Source of the DNA: JALORV01 sp963780715
Lineage (GTDB): Bacteria > Pseudomonadota > Gammaproteobacteria > Burkholderiales > Burkholderiaceae_F
Reading direction: 5' to 3'
NCBI GenBank assembly: GCA_963780715.1
Contig: CAWADK010000024.1
Location: 186,001 to 250,000 of the forward strand
Length of the DNA stretch: 64,000 nt
Numbering within the stretch: the stretch's first letter is position 1; the number at the start of each line of letters is the position of its first letter. The position numbers and the translations under genes are program-made. This document shows positions 19,978 to 28,520 of this stretch, piece after piece. Under the pieces are notes generated by a model. That model saw only the letters and a program-made list of their open reading frames with translations. It did no database searches and was not told where the DNA came from.

Positions 19978-20036
19978 GGCGCTGACCCGAGTCGGCGTTT
20001 CGCACACCAGAACAAGATCATCGAGGGAGAACTGCG

Positions 20037-20912
20037 TTGTCCAAGAAGCATCCGATCATTGCCGTGACGGGCTCGTCCGGCGCCGGCACCACTACGGTGA
20101 TGCAGAGCTTCCAGCACATCTTCCGACGCGAGGGCCTGAAGGCGCAGATCGTGGAAGGCGATTCGTTCCATCGTTACAACCGGATGGAAATGCGCGCCAA
20201 CATGAAAGAGGCCGAGACGAAGGGGAACAAGCACTACTCGCACTTCGGCCCGTATTCGAACCTGCTCGAGGAACTCGAGGCACTGTTCAAAGGCTATGGT
20301 GAAAATGGCAGCGGACGCGTGCGCAAGTACGTGCACGATGCCGGCGAGGCCGCCGAGCACGGCGTGGAGCCCGGCAACTTCACCGAGTGGAAGGACATCG
20401 AGCCGGAATCCGACCTGATGTTCTACGAGGGCCTGCACGGTGCCTACTTCGACGAGAAGATCAACGTCGGCCAGCACGTCGACCTGCTGGTCGGCGTGGT
20501 GCCGATCATCAACCTCGAGTGGATCCAGAAGCTGCACCGCGACAAGAAGATGCGCGGGTATTCGCAGGAGGCGGTGGTCGACACGATCCTGCGCCGCATG
20601 CCGGACTACGTGAACCACATCGTTCCGCAGTTCGGCGTCACGCACGTCAATTTTCAGCGCGTGCCGACGGTCGACACGTCCAACCCCTTCATCGCGCGCG
20701 ACATTCCGAGTGCCGACGAGAGCATGGTCATCATCCGCTTCACCAATCCCAAGGGCATCGACTTCCCGTACCTGCTGTCGATGCTGCACGACTCGGCGAT
20801 GACGCGCCCCAACACCATCATCGTTCCCGGCGGCAAGATGGGACTGGCAATGCAGCTCATCTTCACGCCGATGATCCTGCGCCTGATGGACATGAAGAAG
20901 CGTGCGCACTAG
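20037..20912 (+). CDS. prk: Phosphoribulokinase
   Basis: Makes RuBP from ribulose 5-phosphate and ATP; 291 residues, the proteobacterial short type. The P-loop is GSSGAGTTTV and the catalytic segment EGDSFHRYNRMEMR follows; FYEGLHGAYFDEKINV is also typical. The start is a TTG at 20037 with GAGGGAGAA a few bases upstream, and no suitable ATG lies nearby. It is often named cbbP. Confidence 0.96.
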   Translation: MSKKHPIIAVTGSSGAGTTTVMQSFQHIFRREGLKAQIVEGDSFHRYNRMEMRANMKEAETKGNKHYSHFGPYSNLLEELEALFKGYGENGSGRVRKYVHDAGEAAEHGVEPGNFTEWKDIEPESDLMFYEGLHGAYFDEKINVGQHVDLLVGVVPIINLEWIQKLHRDKKMRGYSQEAVVDTILRRMPDYVNHIVPQFGVTHVNFQRVPTVDTSNPFIARDIPSADESMVIIRFTNPKGIDFPYLLSMLHDSAMTRPNTIIVPGGKMGLAMQLIFTPMILRLMDMKKRAH

Positions 20913-20921
20913 GAAACCGCG

Positions 20922-22967
20922 ATGACTGCCTCCGCAAGACTGCCCGCCGCGACGGCCGACCGCCGCCGCCTCGCTAACGCGCTGCGCTTCCTCGCGATCG
21001 ACGCGGTCGAGGCCGCGAAGTCCGGCCACCCCGGCATGCCGATGGGCATGGCCGACATCGCCGAGGTGCTGTGGCGCGACCACCTGAAGCACGACCCGTC
21101 GTCGCCGCGCTGGGACGACCGCGACCGTTTTGTCCTGTCCAACGGCCACGGTTCGATGCTGCTCTACGCGCTGCTGCATCTGACCGGCTACGACCTGCCG
21201 CTCGAGGAACTGAAGCGCTTCCGCCAGCTTGCACTCGAAGACGCCGGGCCACCCTGAGGTGGCGCTCACGCCGGGTGTGGAGACGACGACAGGACCGCTC
21301 GGCCAGGGACTCGCGAACGCTGTCGGCATGGCGCTCGCCGAGAAACTGCTCGCCGCCGAGTTCAACCGTCCCGGATTGCCGATCGTCGATCACCGGACGT
21401 ACGTCTTCCTCGGCGATGGCTGCCTGATGGAGGGCATCAGCCACGAGGTCTGCTCGCTTGCAGGCGTCTGGCAACTGACAAGCTCGTCTGCTTCTACGAC
21501 GACAACGGCATCTCGATCGATGGCCATGTGACCGGATGGTTCAAGGACGACACCGCCGCCCGCTTCCGCGCCTACGGCTGGAACGTCATCGGGCCGATCG
21601 ACGGCCATGACGCCGCACTGATCGACCAGGCGATCCGCATTGCGCAGACCACCAACGATGGCCCCGACGCTCGTGATTTGCCGCACGACGATCGGCTGGG
21701 GCGCGCCGAAGATGGCCGGAACACACGAGGTGCACGGTGCACCGCTGGGCGTCGACGAGGCGAAGGCCACGCGCGCCGCGCTTGGCTGGGAGCACGGCAC
21801 CTTCGAGATACCGACCGACGTGCGCTCGGCCTGGGATGCCCGCGCCCAAGGCACGGCGGCACGCGCCGAATGGGAGTCGATGTTTACGCGTTACCGCGCG
21901 CAGTACCCGGCCGAGGCTGCGGCGTTCGAGCGCCGCATGCGCGGTGAACTGCCGGCCGACTGGACCGCGACGGCACGCGCCGTGCTCGACCAGGCGCGCG
22001 GCATCACCGCGGCGACGGCGACACGCAAGTCATCGCAACAGGCGCTAGAGAAACTGGTCGCCGGCGTGCCGGAACTGCTCGGCGGCTCCGCCGACCTGAC
22101 CTGGTCGAATCTCACCGCCGTGAAGGCCTCGCGTCCGCTCGACGCGGCCGGCGGCAATTATCTGCACTACGGCGTGCGCGAGTTCGGCATGGCGGCCATC
22201 ATGAACGGCGTCGCGCTGCACGGCGGCTTCATCCCCTACGGCGGAACGTTCGCGGTGTTCTCCGACTACGCGCGCTCCGGCATCCGCATGAGCGCGTTGA
22301 TGAAGCAGCGCGTCGCTTATGTCCTGACGCACGACTCGATCGGCCTTGGCGAGGATGGCCCGACGCACCAGCCCGTCGAGCATGCGACCGCGCTGCGCGT
22401 GATCCCCAACCTGGAGGTGTGGCGTCCGTGCGATGGCGTGGAAACCGCGGTGGCGTGGCGCTGCGCTCTGGAGCGGACGGACGGTCCGGCCGCGCTGCTG
22501 CTTTCGCGCCAGAACCTGCCGCAGCTCGCGCGCGACGAATCGATGCTTGCTGCCGTATCGGCCGGCGGCTACGTTCTCTCCGAGGCGCGGACGGCGTGGC
22601 CCGCGCGGTCATCATCGCGACCGGCTCGGAAGTGGCGATCGCGCTCGACGCGCAGAAGCTGCTCGCCGCGCGAGGCATCGGGACACGCGTCGTCTCGATG
22701 CCGTCGACCACGCGCTTCGATGCGCAACCGCTCGCCTACCGGCGCAGCGTCCTGATTCCCGGCGTGCCGCGGGTGGCCGTCGAGGCGGCGCACCCGGATT
22801 TCTGGCGCAAGTACGTCGGGCTCGAGGGGCGCGTCATCGGCATCGCAAGCTTTGGCGAGTCGGCTCCGGCCGCTGCGCTGTATGAGCACTTCGGCCTGAC
22901 GGCGAACGCCGTGGCGGACGCGGTAGCAGCGGTCGTCGCCGACGCCGACCAGCCACTCGCCGCCTGA
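20922..22967 (+). CDS. cbbT: Transketolase (four single-base frame breaks)
   Basis: Thiamine-diphosphate enzyme of the Calvin and pentose-phosphate pathways. Intact segments across three frames include GHPGMPMGMADIAEVLW, TPGVETTTGPLGQGLANAVG, the TPP motif GDGCLMEGISHE, FYDDNGISIDGHV, VREFGMAAIMNG and TGSEVAIALDAQ. Breaks lie near 21231 (extra base), 21477 (missing), 21662-21665 (extra C in a C run) and 22588 (missing). They sum to zero, so the reconstructed product is 681 residues, the normal size, with no other stop. It lies nine bases after prk. Base-calling errors are likelier than decay in a gene needed for CO2 fixation. Confidence 0.9.
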
Positions 22968-22981
22968 GCACCGCGGACGCG

Positions 22982-23530
22982 ATGGCTGCCCACTCCGCTC
23001 CCGCTGAACTCGGATCGCTCGCGCCGGATTTCGAGCTGCCCGGCGTGTGCGGGCAGGTCTGGACGCGTGATGCGGCCGTCGGACCGAACGGATTGCTCGT
23101 GATGTTCATCTGCAACCACTGCCCGTACGTTCAGGCGGTGCTGGACCGCATCGTGCGCGACGCGCGTGAACTGCAGGCCGCGGGCATCGGCGTCGTCGCC
23201 ATCAGCAGCAACGACACCGCGGCGTATCCGGAGGACTCGTTCGAGCACATGCAGCGCCTGTGGCGCGACAAGGCACTGCCGTTTCCGTATCTGTACGACG
23301 AGTCGCAGTCGGTGGCGCGCGCCTATGGTGCCGTGTGCACGCCCGACTTCTTCGGCTACAACCGTGACCTGCGCCTGCAGTACCGCGGGCGGATCGATGC
23401 TTCGGGTCGCCAGCCCGCGCCGGCCGATGCGAAGCGCGAACTGCGCGACGCGCTGCTGCTGATTGCTGCCACGGACCAGGGCCCGGCCGAGCAGATGCCG
23501 AGCGTCGGCTGCTCGATCAAGTGGAAGTGA
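22982..23530 (+). CDS. Thioredoxin-fold redoxin (AhpC/TSA-like)
   Basis: A 182-residue cytoplasmic redoxin. It begins SLAPDFELPGVCGQVW and carries a CxxC-type active site in ICNHCPYVQA, then AYGAVCTPDFFGYN. Such proteins are annotated as thioredoxin family or peroxiredoxin-like. It follows cbbT by 14 bases and is probably in the operon, taking the place where cbbE, cbbZ or cbbG might be expected. A redox role in Calvin-cycle control is possible but not shown. Confidence 0.85.
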   Translation: MAAHSAPAELGSLAPDFELPGVCGQVWTRDAAVGPNGLLVMFICNHCPYVQAVLDRIVRDARELQAAGIGVVAISSNDTAAYPEDSFEHMQRLWRDKALPFPYLYDESQSVARAYGAVCTPDFFGYNRDLRLQYRGRIDASGRQPAPADAKRELRDALLLIAATDQGPAEQMPSVGCSIKWK

Positions 23531-23550
23531 CGTCGGCTCGGACCCCGTCG

Positions 23551-23913
23551 CTAGCGCTCCGCGCTGGCCTGGACAATCGGCGCTGTGAGGATGGCCAGGT
23601 GCCGCTCATTCACCTGCAGCCGGCACGTCTGTTCCGCCAGTGGCGTCGGCGCCGGCACGCTCGCCAGGCACTTTCCTTCCTCTTCCGTCCGGCCGCCGTT
23701 CAGCCACGCGCGCTCGGCTCGGGCAAACGACGCTTTCTGCGCAGCGTCCAGGCGTGCCCAGACAGCGAGACGCTGGTCGACCAGTTGCTCGTCAGCCGCG
23801 TCGGCGGCGGCACGGACGGCCGCGACGACGGCGCCGGGGTCCGTGGTTTGCGCAGCCCCGACCGCGGTGGCAGCGAAGAGTGTGGCGGCGGCAAGCAGGT
23901 GACGGGCGTTCAT
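23551..23913 (-). CDS. Small exported protein, LprI-like
   Basis: A 120-residue protein with a signal peptide (HLLAAATLFAATAVGAA). The mature part contains WARLDAAQKASFARAERAWL, a later cysteine pair (GKCLAS and QTCRLQ) and VNERHLAIL, a pattern similar to lysozyme-inhibitor LprI/DUF1311 domains. Assignment is by pattern only. It is convergent with the cbb operon end. Confidence 0.55.
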   Translation of the reverse strand: MNARHLLAAATLFAATAVGAAQTTDPGAVVAAVRAAADAADEQLVDQRLAVWARLDAAQKASFARAERAWLNGGRTEEEGKCLASVPAPTPLAEQTCRLQVNERHLAILTAPIVQASAER

Positions 23914-24090
23914 GGCGGATCCGATGCAGTGACGGGTCCGCGCATGCTAGGGGCGCACGGCGAGGGGCAGCGACGGATACGTAATGTCGATATAACGCGA
24001 CGCTCGCCCCGCATTAGCGCCGATTTGTGACGCCATGAGTGCGGGCACTCACCACACAGGCGGGCGCCCGCCCCATAATGCGCCTCGCCC

Positions 24091-25351
24091 ATGGCCGCCC
24101 CGCCCAAACAACTGTTCCGACAAGAGGCGATCGACGCGCAGCGCGAAAAGCTGCTCGGTGAGGTTTCTCTCGCCCGTCCGGTCCCGCTGTGGGTCTTCAC
24201 CGCGCTGGCGGTGGGCTTCGCCGTCACCCTCGTCGCCTTTTCCATCTGGGGCGAGTACGCGCGGCGCGAGCGCGTCGACGGCTTTCTCGCACTCGACGTC
24301 GGGTGCCGCGCGCATCCTGGCGTCGGAGGCCGGAACCGTGGCCGACCTCCTGGCGAAGGAGGGCGACGAGGTCGAGGCCGGGCAGCCCCTGATCCGGCTG
24401 TCGTTCGAGCGCGGCACCGCGTCAGGGGTGACCTCCGGCGAGCTGGTGCAACGTGAGATCAGTGAACGGCAACTGGTGCTCGAACGCGAGCAGCAGCAGG
24501 TCAAGCTCCTCGGCCAGCAGCAGACCGACGCCCTGCGGCGCAAGATTGCCGACCTCGAGCGCGAACTGGCGCAGTTTGAGGTCGAGATCAAGGCACAGCA
24601 GAGCCGGCTAGCGTCGTCGCGCAACGAGTTTCAGCGCGCCGAGGAGCTCTACAAGGAGAAGTTCTATTCCGAGTCCAAGCTGATCGAGTTTCGCAACAAT
24701 GTGCTCGACCAGCAGGTCAAGGTCGAAACGCTGAAGCGCCAGCGTGCCGGCGTTGAACGCGAGCTTTCGGCCGCACGCGCCGAGGAACCCTCCATTGCGC
24801 TGAAGACGCAGACGGCGCTCGAGCAGATCCGCCGCCAGGCGAGCGAGCTGCAGCAAGGCAGCGTGCAGGAAGAGGCCAAGCGCGAGAACGTGATCCGCGC
24901 GCCGGTGGCCGGTGTCCTGACCAACATCGCCGCAGCACGTGGCGAAACCGTCGCCGAAAGCGCGCCACTCGCCGTCGTCGTGCCCAAGGGCAGCGGACTG
25001 CATGCCCAACTCCTGGTGCCCACGCGCGCGATCGGCTTTGTCGCGCCGGGGCAGCAGGTCGTGCTGCGTTATGACGCCTTTCCGTTCCAGCGCTTCGGCC
25101 AGTATCGCGGCACGGTCGAGCGTGTCAGCCGCACGGTATGGTCACCGGGCGAGAAGGTCGGCCAGCTCGTGGTGAAGGAGCCGGTGTACCGAGTCGACGT
25201 CAGGCTCGACGCCCAGTACGTTTCCGTGGGCGACCAGAAGTTGCCGCTGCGCTCCGGGATGATGGTCAACGCCGACATCCTGCAGGAGAAGCGCAGGGTC
25301 TGGGAGTGGGTGTTCGAGCCGGTGCTGTCGCTGCAGCAGAGGATGCAATGA
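24091..25351 (+). CDS. HlyD-family periplasmic adaptor (frameshifted)
   Basis: Membrane-fusion protein of a type I secretion or peptide-export system, about 419 residues once repaired. One cytoplasmic-membrane anchor (PLWVFTALAVGFAVTLVAF) is followed by a lipoyl half-motif (GTVADLLAKEGDEVEAGQPL), a long coiled coil rich in Gln/Glu/Arg (roughly residues 125-260), the second lipoyl half (VIRAPVAGVLTNIAA) and a beta-barrel part. An extra G in the GGG at 24301-24303 splits the frame between LDV and AARILASEAG. It sits 138 bases before the C39 ABC exporter, its likely partner. Confidence 0.88.
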
Positions 25352-25372
25352 AGCTGATGCTTCATTGCATCC
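25341..25372 (+). terminator. Strong hairpin overlapping the hlyD stop codon
   Basis: Perfect 14-base arms (GGATGCAATGAAGC and its complement) surround the loop TGAT. The stop codon of the hlyD gene lies in the left arm. No T-tract follows, so this may be an attenuator, a translational-coupling structure or an mRNA stability element rather than a full terminator. Confidence 0.5.
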
Positions 25373-25489
25373 GTGTGGTCCATGTGACTCGCTTGCTCAC
25401 GCTCATGGGCTTGACCCACTCGCCCGAACTGCTTCATGAGGCTCGCTCGCTGACGCTCGCTCGGGGAGTCGCCGCGGGGGGAGGTTGCC

Positions 25490-27556
25490 TTGCTCGGTAG
25501 GCGTGTGCCGATGATCCTGCAGAGCGAGGCGCCGGAGTGCGGCATCGCCTGCGTGGCGATGATCGCGAGCTACCACGGCTTTCGCACCGACCTGTCGGCC
25601 ATGCGATTGCGGCTGGCGCCGTCGATGAAGGGCGTGACGCTGAAGCACATCAGCGCCATTGCCGACACGATGAAGCTGGCGGCGCGCGGCGTGAAGGTGC
25701 CGCTCGAAGGCCTCGGGCAGCTCAAGCTGCCTGCCATCCTGCACTGGGACATGAACCACTTCGTCGTGCTGACGAAGGTCTCCGGCGACAAAATCACGGT
25801 CAACGACCCGGCACGTGGCCGGCGCGTGCTGACGCTGAAGGAAGCGTCCGACCACTACACCGGCGTGGCGATGGAGCTGACACCCACTGCCGGCTTCGCC
25901 GAGCGCGACGAGCGCGAGAAGATCAGCGCCTGGCAGCTGGTGAAGACGGCCACCGGCCTGCGCAGCGCTGTCACGCAGGTGCTGCTGCTTTCGCTGGTGC
26001 TGGAGGTGCTGGCGATCGCCTCGCCATTTTTCCTGCAGCTCGTGGTGGACCGCGTCGTCGTCGGCCGCGACCGCGACCTGCTGGCGGTGCTTGGCATCGG
26101 CTTTGGACTGCTGGCGGTGATGATCGCCATCATCACGGCACTGCGCTCGTGGCTCGGCGTCTACATCAGCACCCGGCTCAACCTGCAGTTGCTCGACACG
26201 TTGTTCGCCCGGCTGCTGCGGCTGCCGCTGGCGTGGTTCGAGAAGCGCCACATCGGCGACATCGTGTCGCGCTTCCGCTCGGTCGATGCGATCCAGCGCA
26301 CGCTGTCGCTCACGTTCCTCGAAACCGTGATGGACGGCGTCATGGTGCTGGTCACGCTGGCCGTCATGCTCTGGTACAGCAACACGCTGACCGTCATCGT
26401 CTTCGTCGCGGCGCTGCTCTACGGGGCGCTCCGCTGGGCGTTGTACGGCCCGCAACGGCGCGCGACCGACGAGCGCATCGTGCACGAGGCCAAGGCAGCG
26501 ACGCACTTCATCGAGACGCTGCGCGGGATGATGGCGATCAAGCTCAACCTGCGCGAGACCGAGCGCCGCGCGGCTTATCTGAACCACGTCGTCGACCAGA
26601 CCAACGCCGACGTGCGCGTGCAGAACCTGGCGCTGCTGCAGCGTGCCGGCAACGTGCTGATCTTCGGCCTGGAGAACGTGCTGGTGATCTGGCTCGGTGC
26701 CTATGCCGTGCTCGAAGGGCAGCTTTCGGTCGGCATGCTGTTCGCCTTCATGCTGTTCAAGCTGCTTTTCATCACGCGCGTCAACAACCTCGTCGACAAG
26801 ACGATCGAGTTCCGCATGCTCGACCTGCATGCCGACCGCGTGGCCGACATCGCACTCGCCGCGACCGAGAGCGCGGCGGAGTTGCCCGCCGTGGCGCGAG
26901 CCGATGCGCCCAGCGGCGCCTTCGTGCTCGACGCGCGTGACCTCGGCTTCGCCTACGGCATCGAAGGCTTCGTGTTCCGCGGCATGGCGTTCAACGCCCG
27001 GCCCGGCGAAACGGTGGCCATCGTCGGCCCCTCCGGTAGCGGAAAAACAACATTGGTGAAAGTCCTCGCCGGCCTGCTGGACCGTACCGAGGGCACGCTG
27101 ACCGCCGCCGGACGCGACGTGCGTGACTGGGACAAGGCCGCCTACCGCAGCCGGATCGGCGTCGTCATGCAGGACGACCACCTGTTCGTCGGCACGATCG
27201 AGGACAACATCAGCTTCTTCGACCCCCAGCACGACCCGGCCAAGGTGCGCGAGTGCGCCAGGCTGGCGATGATCGACGAGGACATCAGTGCCATGCCGAT
27301 GGGCTACAACACCATCGTCGGCAGCCTTGGCGTGGCGCTCTCCGGAGGCCAGCGCAGCCGCGTGCTGCTGGCTCGGGCCCTGTACCGCCAGCCGCAGATC
27401 CTGTTCCTCGACGAGACTTTCGACCAGCTCGACCTCGCGCGCGAGCGAGCGATCACTGACGGGCTAAGGCATACGGGGATTGGGCTGGTGATCGTCAGCC
27501 ACCGGCCGGAGACGGTCGGGGCGGTCGATCGGATCGTGCAACTGGGAACCGGCTGA
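25490..27556 (+). CDS. Peptidase-containing ABC exporter (C39 domain)
   Basis: A 688-residue peptidase-containing ABC transporter of the bacteriocin/microcin type. Residues 1-130 are a C39 cysteine-protease domain: QSEAPECGIACVAMIASYHG holds the catalytic Cys, HWDMNHFVVL the His and NDPARGRR the Asp. A six-helix membrane domain spans roughly 160-420. The nucleotide-binding domain has GPSGSGKTTLVKVL, LSGGQRSRVLLARAL and ILFLDETFDQLD. Such proteins cut leader peptides after a Gly-Gly pair during export. The TTG at 25490 follows GGGGGGAGG. It works with the upstream HlyD protein; no TolC is visible. Confidence 0.93.
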   Translation: MLGRRVPMILQSEAPECGIACVAMIASYHGFRTDLSAMRLRLAPSMKGVTLKHISAIADTMKLAARGVKVPLEGLGQLKLPAILHWDMNHFVVLTKVSGDKITVNDPARGRRVLTLKEASDHYTGVAMELTPTAGFAERDEREKISAWQLVKTATGLRSAVTQVLLLSLVLEVLAIASPFFLQLVVDRVVVGRDRDLLAVLGIGFGLLAVMIAIITALRSWLGVYISTRLNLQLLDTLFARLLRLPLAWFEKRHIGDIVSRFRSVDAIQRTLSLTFLETVMDGVMVLVTLAVMLWYSNTLTVIVFVAALLYGALRWALYGPQRRATDERIVHEAKAATHFIETLRGMMAIKLNLRETERRAAYLNHVVDQTNADVRVQNLALLQRAGNVLIFGLENVLVIWLGAYAVLEGQLSVGMLFAFMLFKLLFITRVNNLVDKTIEFRMLDLHADRVADIALAATESAAELPAVARADAPSGAFVLDARDLGFAYGIEGFVFRGMAFNARPGETVAIVGPSGSGKTTLVKVLAGLLDRTEGTLTAAGRDVRDWDKAAYRSRIGVVMQDDHLFVGTIEDNISFFDPQHDPAKVRECARLAMIDEDISAMPMGYNTIVGSLGVALSGGQRSRVLLARALYRQPQILFLDETFDQLDLARERAITDGLRHTGIGLVIVSHRPETVGAVDRIVQLGTG

Positions 27557-27576
27557 AGCGACAGCGCCAACGAAAA

Positions 27577-27594
27577 CGGCGCCCGCAGGCGCCG
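27577..27594 (-). terminator. Rho-independent terminator after the small lipoprotein
   Basis: Arms CGGCGCC/GGCGCCG surround CGCA and AAAA lies on the left, which reads as UUUU in a leftward transcript. It lies 21 bases past the stop of the minus-strand lipoprotein and 20 past the exporter stop, so it may serve both. It is nearly identical to the terminator at 28057. Confidence 0.7.
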
Positions 27595-27614
27595 CTTCGC
27601 GAAATCGCCCGGGA

Positions 27615-27937
27615 CTACTTCGCGGGCTCGACTCCAAGGACGCCGGGCTGCGTCTTCAGGGACGCCAAGCACTGGTCGACCGTCGGCATGCGCGAGGTTG
27701 GCGAAACGCGGAACTGCCAGGTGTCCGCGGCCGGCGTCGTGCCGACGTAATCGATACGACACCCCGTGACCGTCCCTAGCGCCAGCGCCCCTTGCGGGTT
27801 TGGCGGGATTCGGACCGGCTGGATCTTGAGGTTGACCAGCTGCCCCGGCCCGGTCGGGGTATCCGTGTTGCGGTCGGAGGAGGCACAGGCCGCCAGGGCG
27901 ACGTGGCAGCGAGGAGGAGGGCGTGGGCGGTTTTCAT
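27615..27937 (-). CDS. Small lipoprotein (frameshifted), unknown function
   Basis: Reading from the ATG at 27937 gives a signal start MKTAHALLLAAT. One base is missing near 27900, after which the second frame reads ALAACASSDRNTD, a good lipobox (LAAC), and continues to a stop at 27615. The repaired product is about 107 residues with two later cysteines (VTGCRIDYVG and VDQCLASL). No family is recognised. A terminator follows at 27577. It lies between the exporter and the leader-peptide gene, so a role in self-protection is conceivable but unsupported. Confidence 0.55.
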
Positions 27938-28056
27938 GGGCGAAAGTCTGGCAGAAAACGGGCGCCGATCAAGCTCCCGGGAGGGTTCCGGACGGACTAG
28001 CCGGGGGCAACTGACAAATCGCAAGGCGGCGGCGGCCTCGCCAAGGCGCGGAGCGC

Positions 28057-28081
28057 AAAAAAACGGCGCCCGTCGGCGCCG
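28057..28081 (-). terminator. Rho-independent terminator after the leader-peptide gene
   Basis: Stem CGGCGCC-CGTC-GGCGCCG is followed on the minus strand by seven U. It ends leftward transcripts coming from the short peptide gene at 28202-28338, 121 bases upstream. The stem is the same as the one at 27577 except in the loop. Confidence 0.8.
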
Positions 28082-28201
28082 TGATAGTTGCGGAAAATCT
28101 GATGGGGTTCTGGGGACCCCTAGGCGTACCGCGAATGCGATACGCGGGAAACTGGTATGCATCGGTGGGCAGTCTCGCCCGCGAAGGGTAACGACTGGGT
28201 A

Positions 28202-28338
28202 CTAGGAGAGCGAACCGAGAGTGCATCCGCCGCCAACCAGATCCAGGTCATCGATCGACAGGGCAAGACAATTCAAGCGCTTCTTCGTTCTTGGCGGTCT
28301 TCGGCAACGGCGTTCAGCTCAAGCGTCTCGATGTTCAT
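28202..28338 (-). CDS. Putative double-glycine leader peptide (frame broken by two extra bases)
   Basis: An ATG at 28336-28338 with AAGAGGA upstream opens MNIETLELNAVAEDR. Skipping one base near 28292 gives KNEEALELS, and skipping another near 28266 gives ALSIDDLDLVGGGCTLGSLS and a stop, 44 residues in all. The acidic, aliphatic leader ending LSIDDLDLVGG matches substrates of C39 exporters, and one lies 0.7 kb away. The mature core would be only GCTLGSLS or CTLGSLS. Unrepaired, the first frame stops after 21 residues. It is a single-gene unit with its own terminator. The call depends on treating two bases as errors, but both lie among many similar errors nearby. Confidence 0.5.
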
Positions 28339-28520
28339 GGTGTCCTCTTCCGCAGTATGTTGGTTTGGGTTCTAGGCACGCTCAGCGGCGTGCACGGAGC
28401 GAACTGTGAAGGGTTTCCCGGCTCCGGAAAATCCCCCCTTACCGGTGTTTGCTTTCCGCGCAACTCAAGGCAGAATCGGGCAGATTCCCCCTTTGCCGGC
28501 CGAAGCCGGACGGCTCCTCG

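Noticed and set aside
21225..22595. Programmed frameshifting in cbbT or ureC
   Set aside because: No slippery heptamer plus structure was seen at the break points, and the breaks go in both directions.
25348..25500. A 50-codon frame starting in the ATGA of the hlyD stop and ending in GVAAGGGCLAR just inside the exporter start
   Set aside because: The Gly triplet comes from the exporter ribosome site, the leader part lacks the acidic LSxxELxxV pattern and there is no ribosome site, so it is probably not a precursor peptide.
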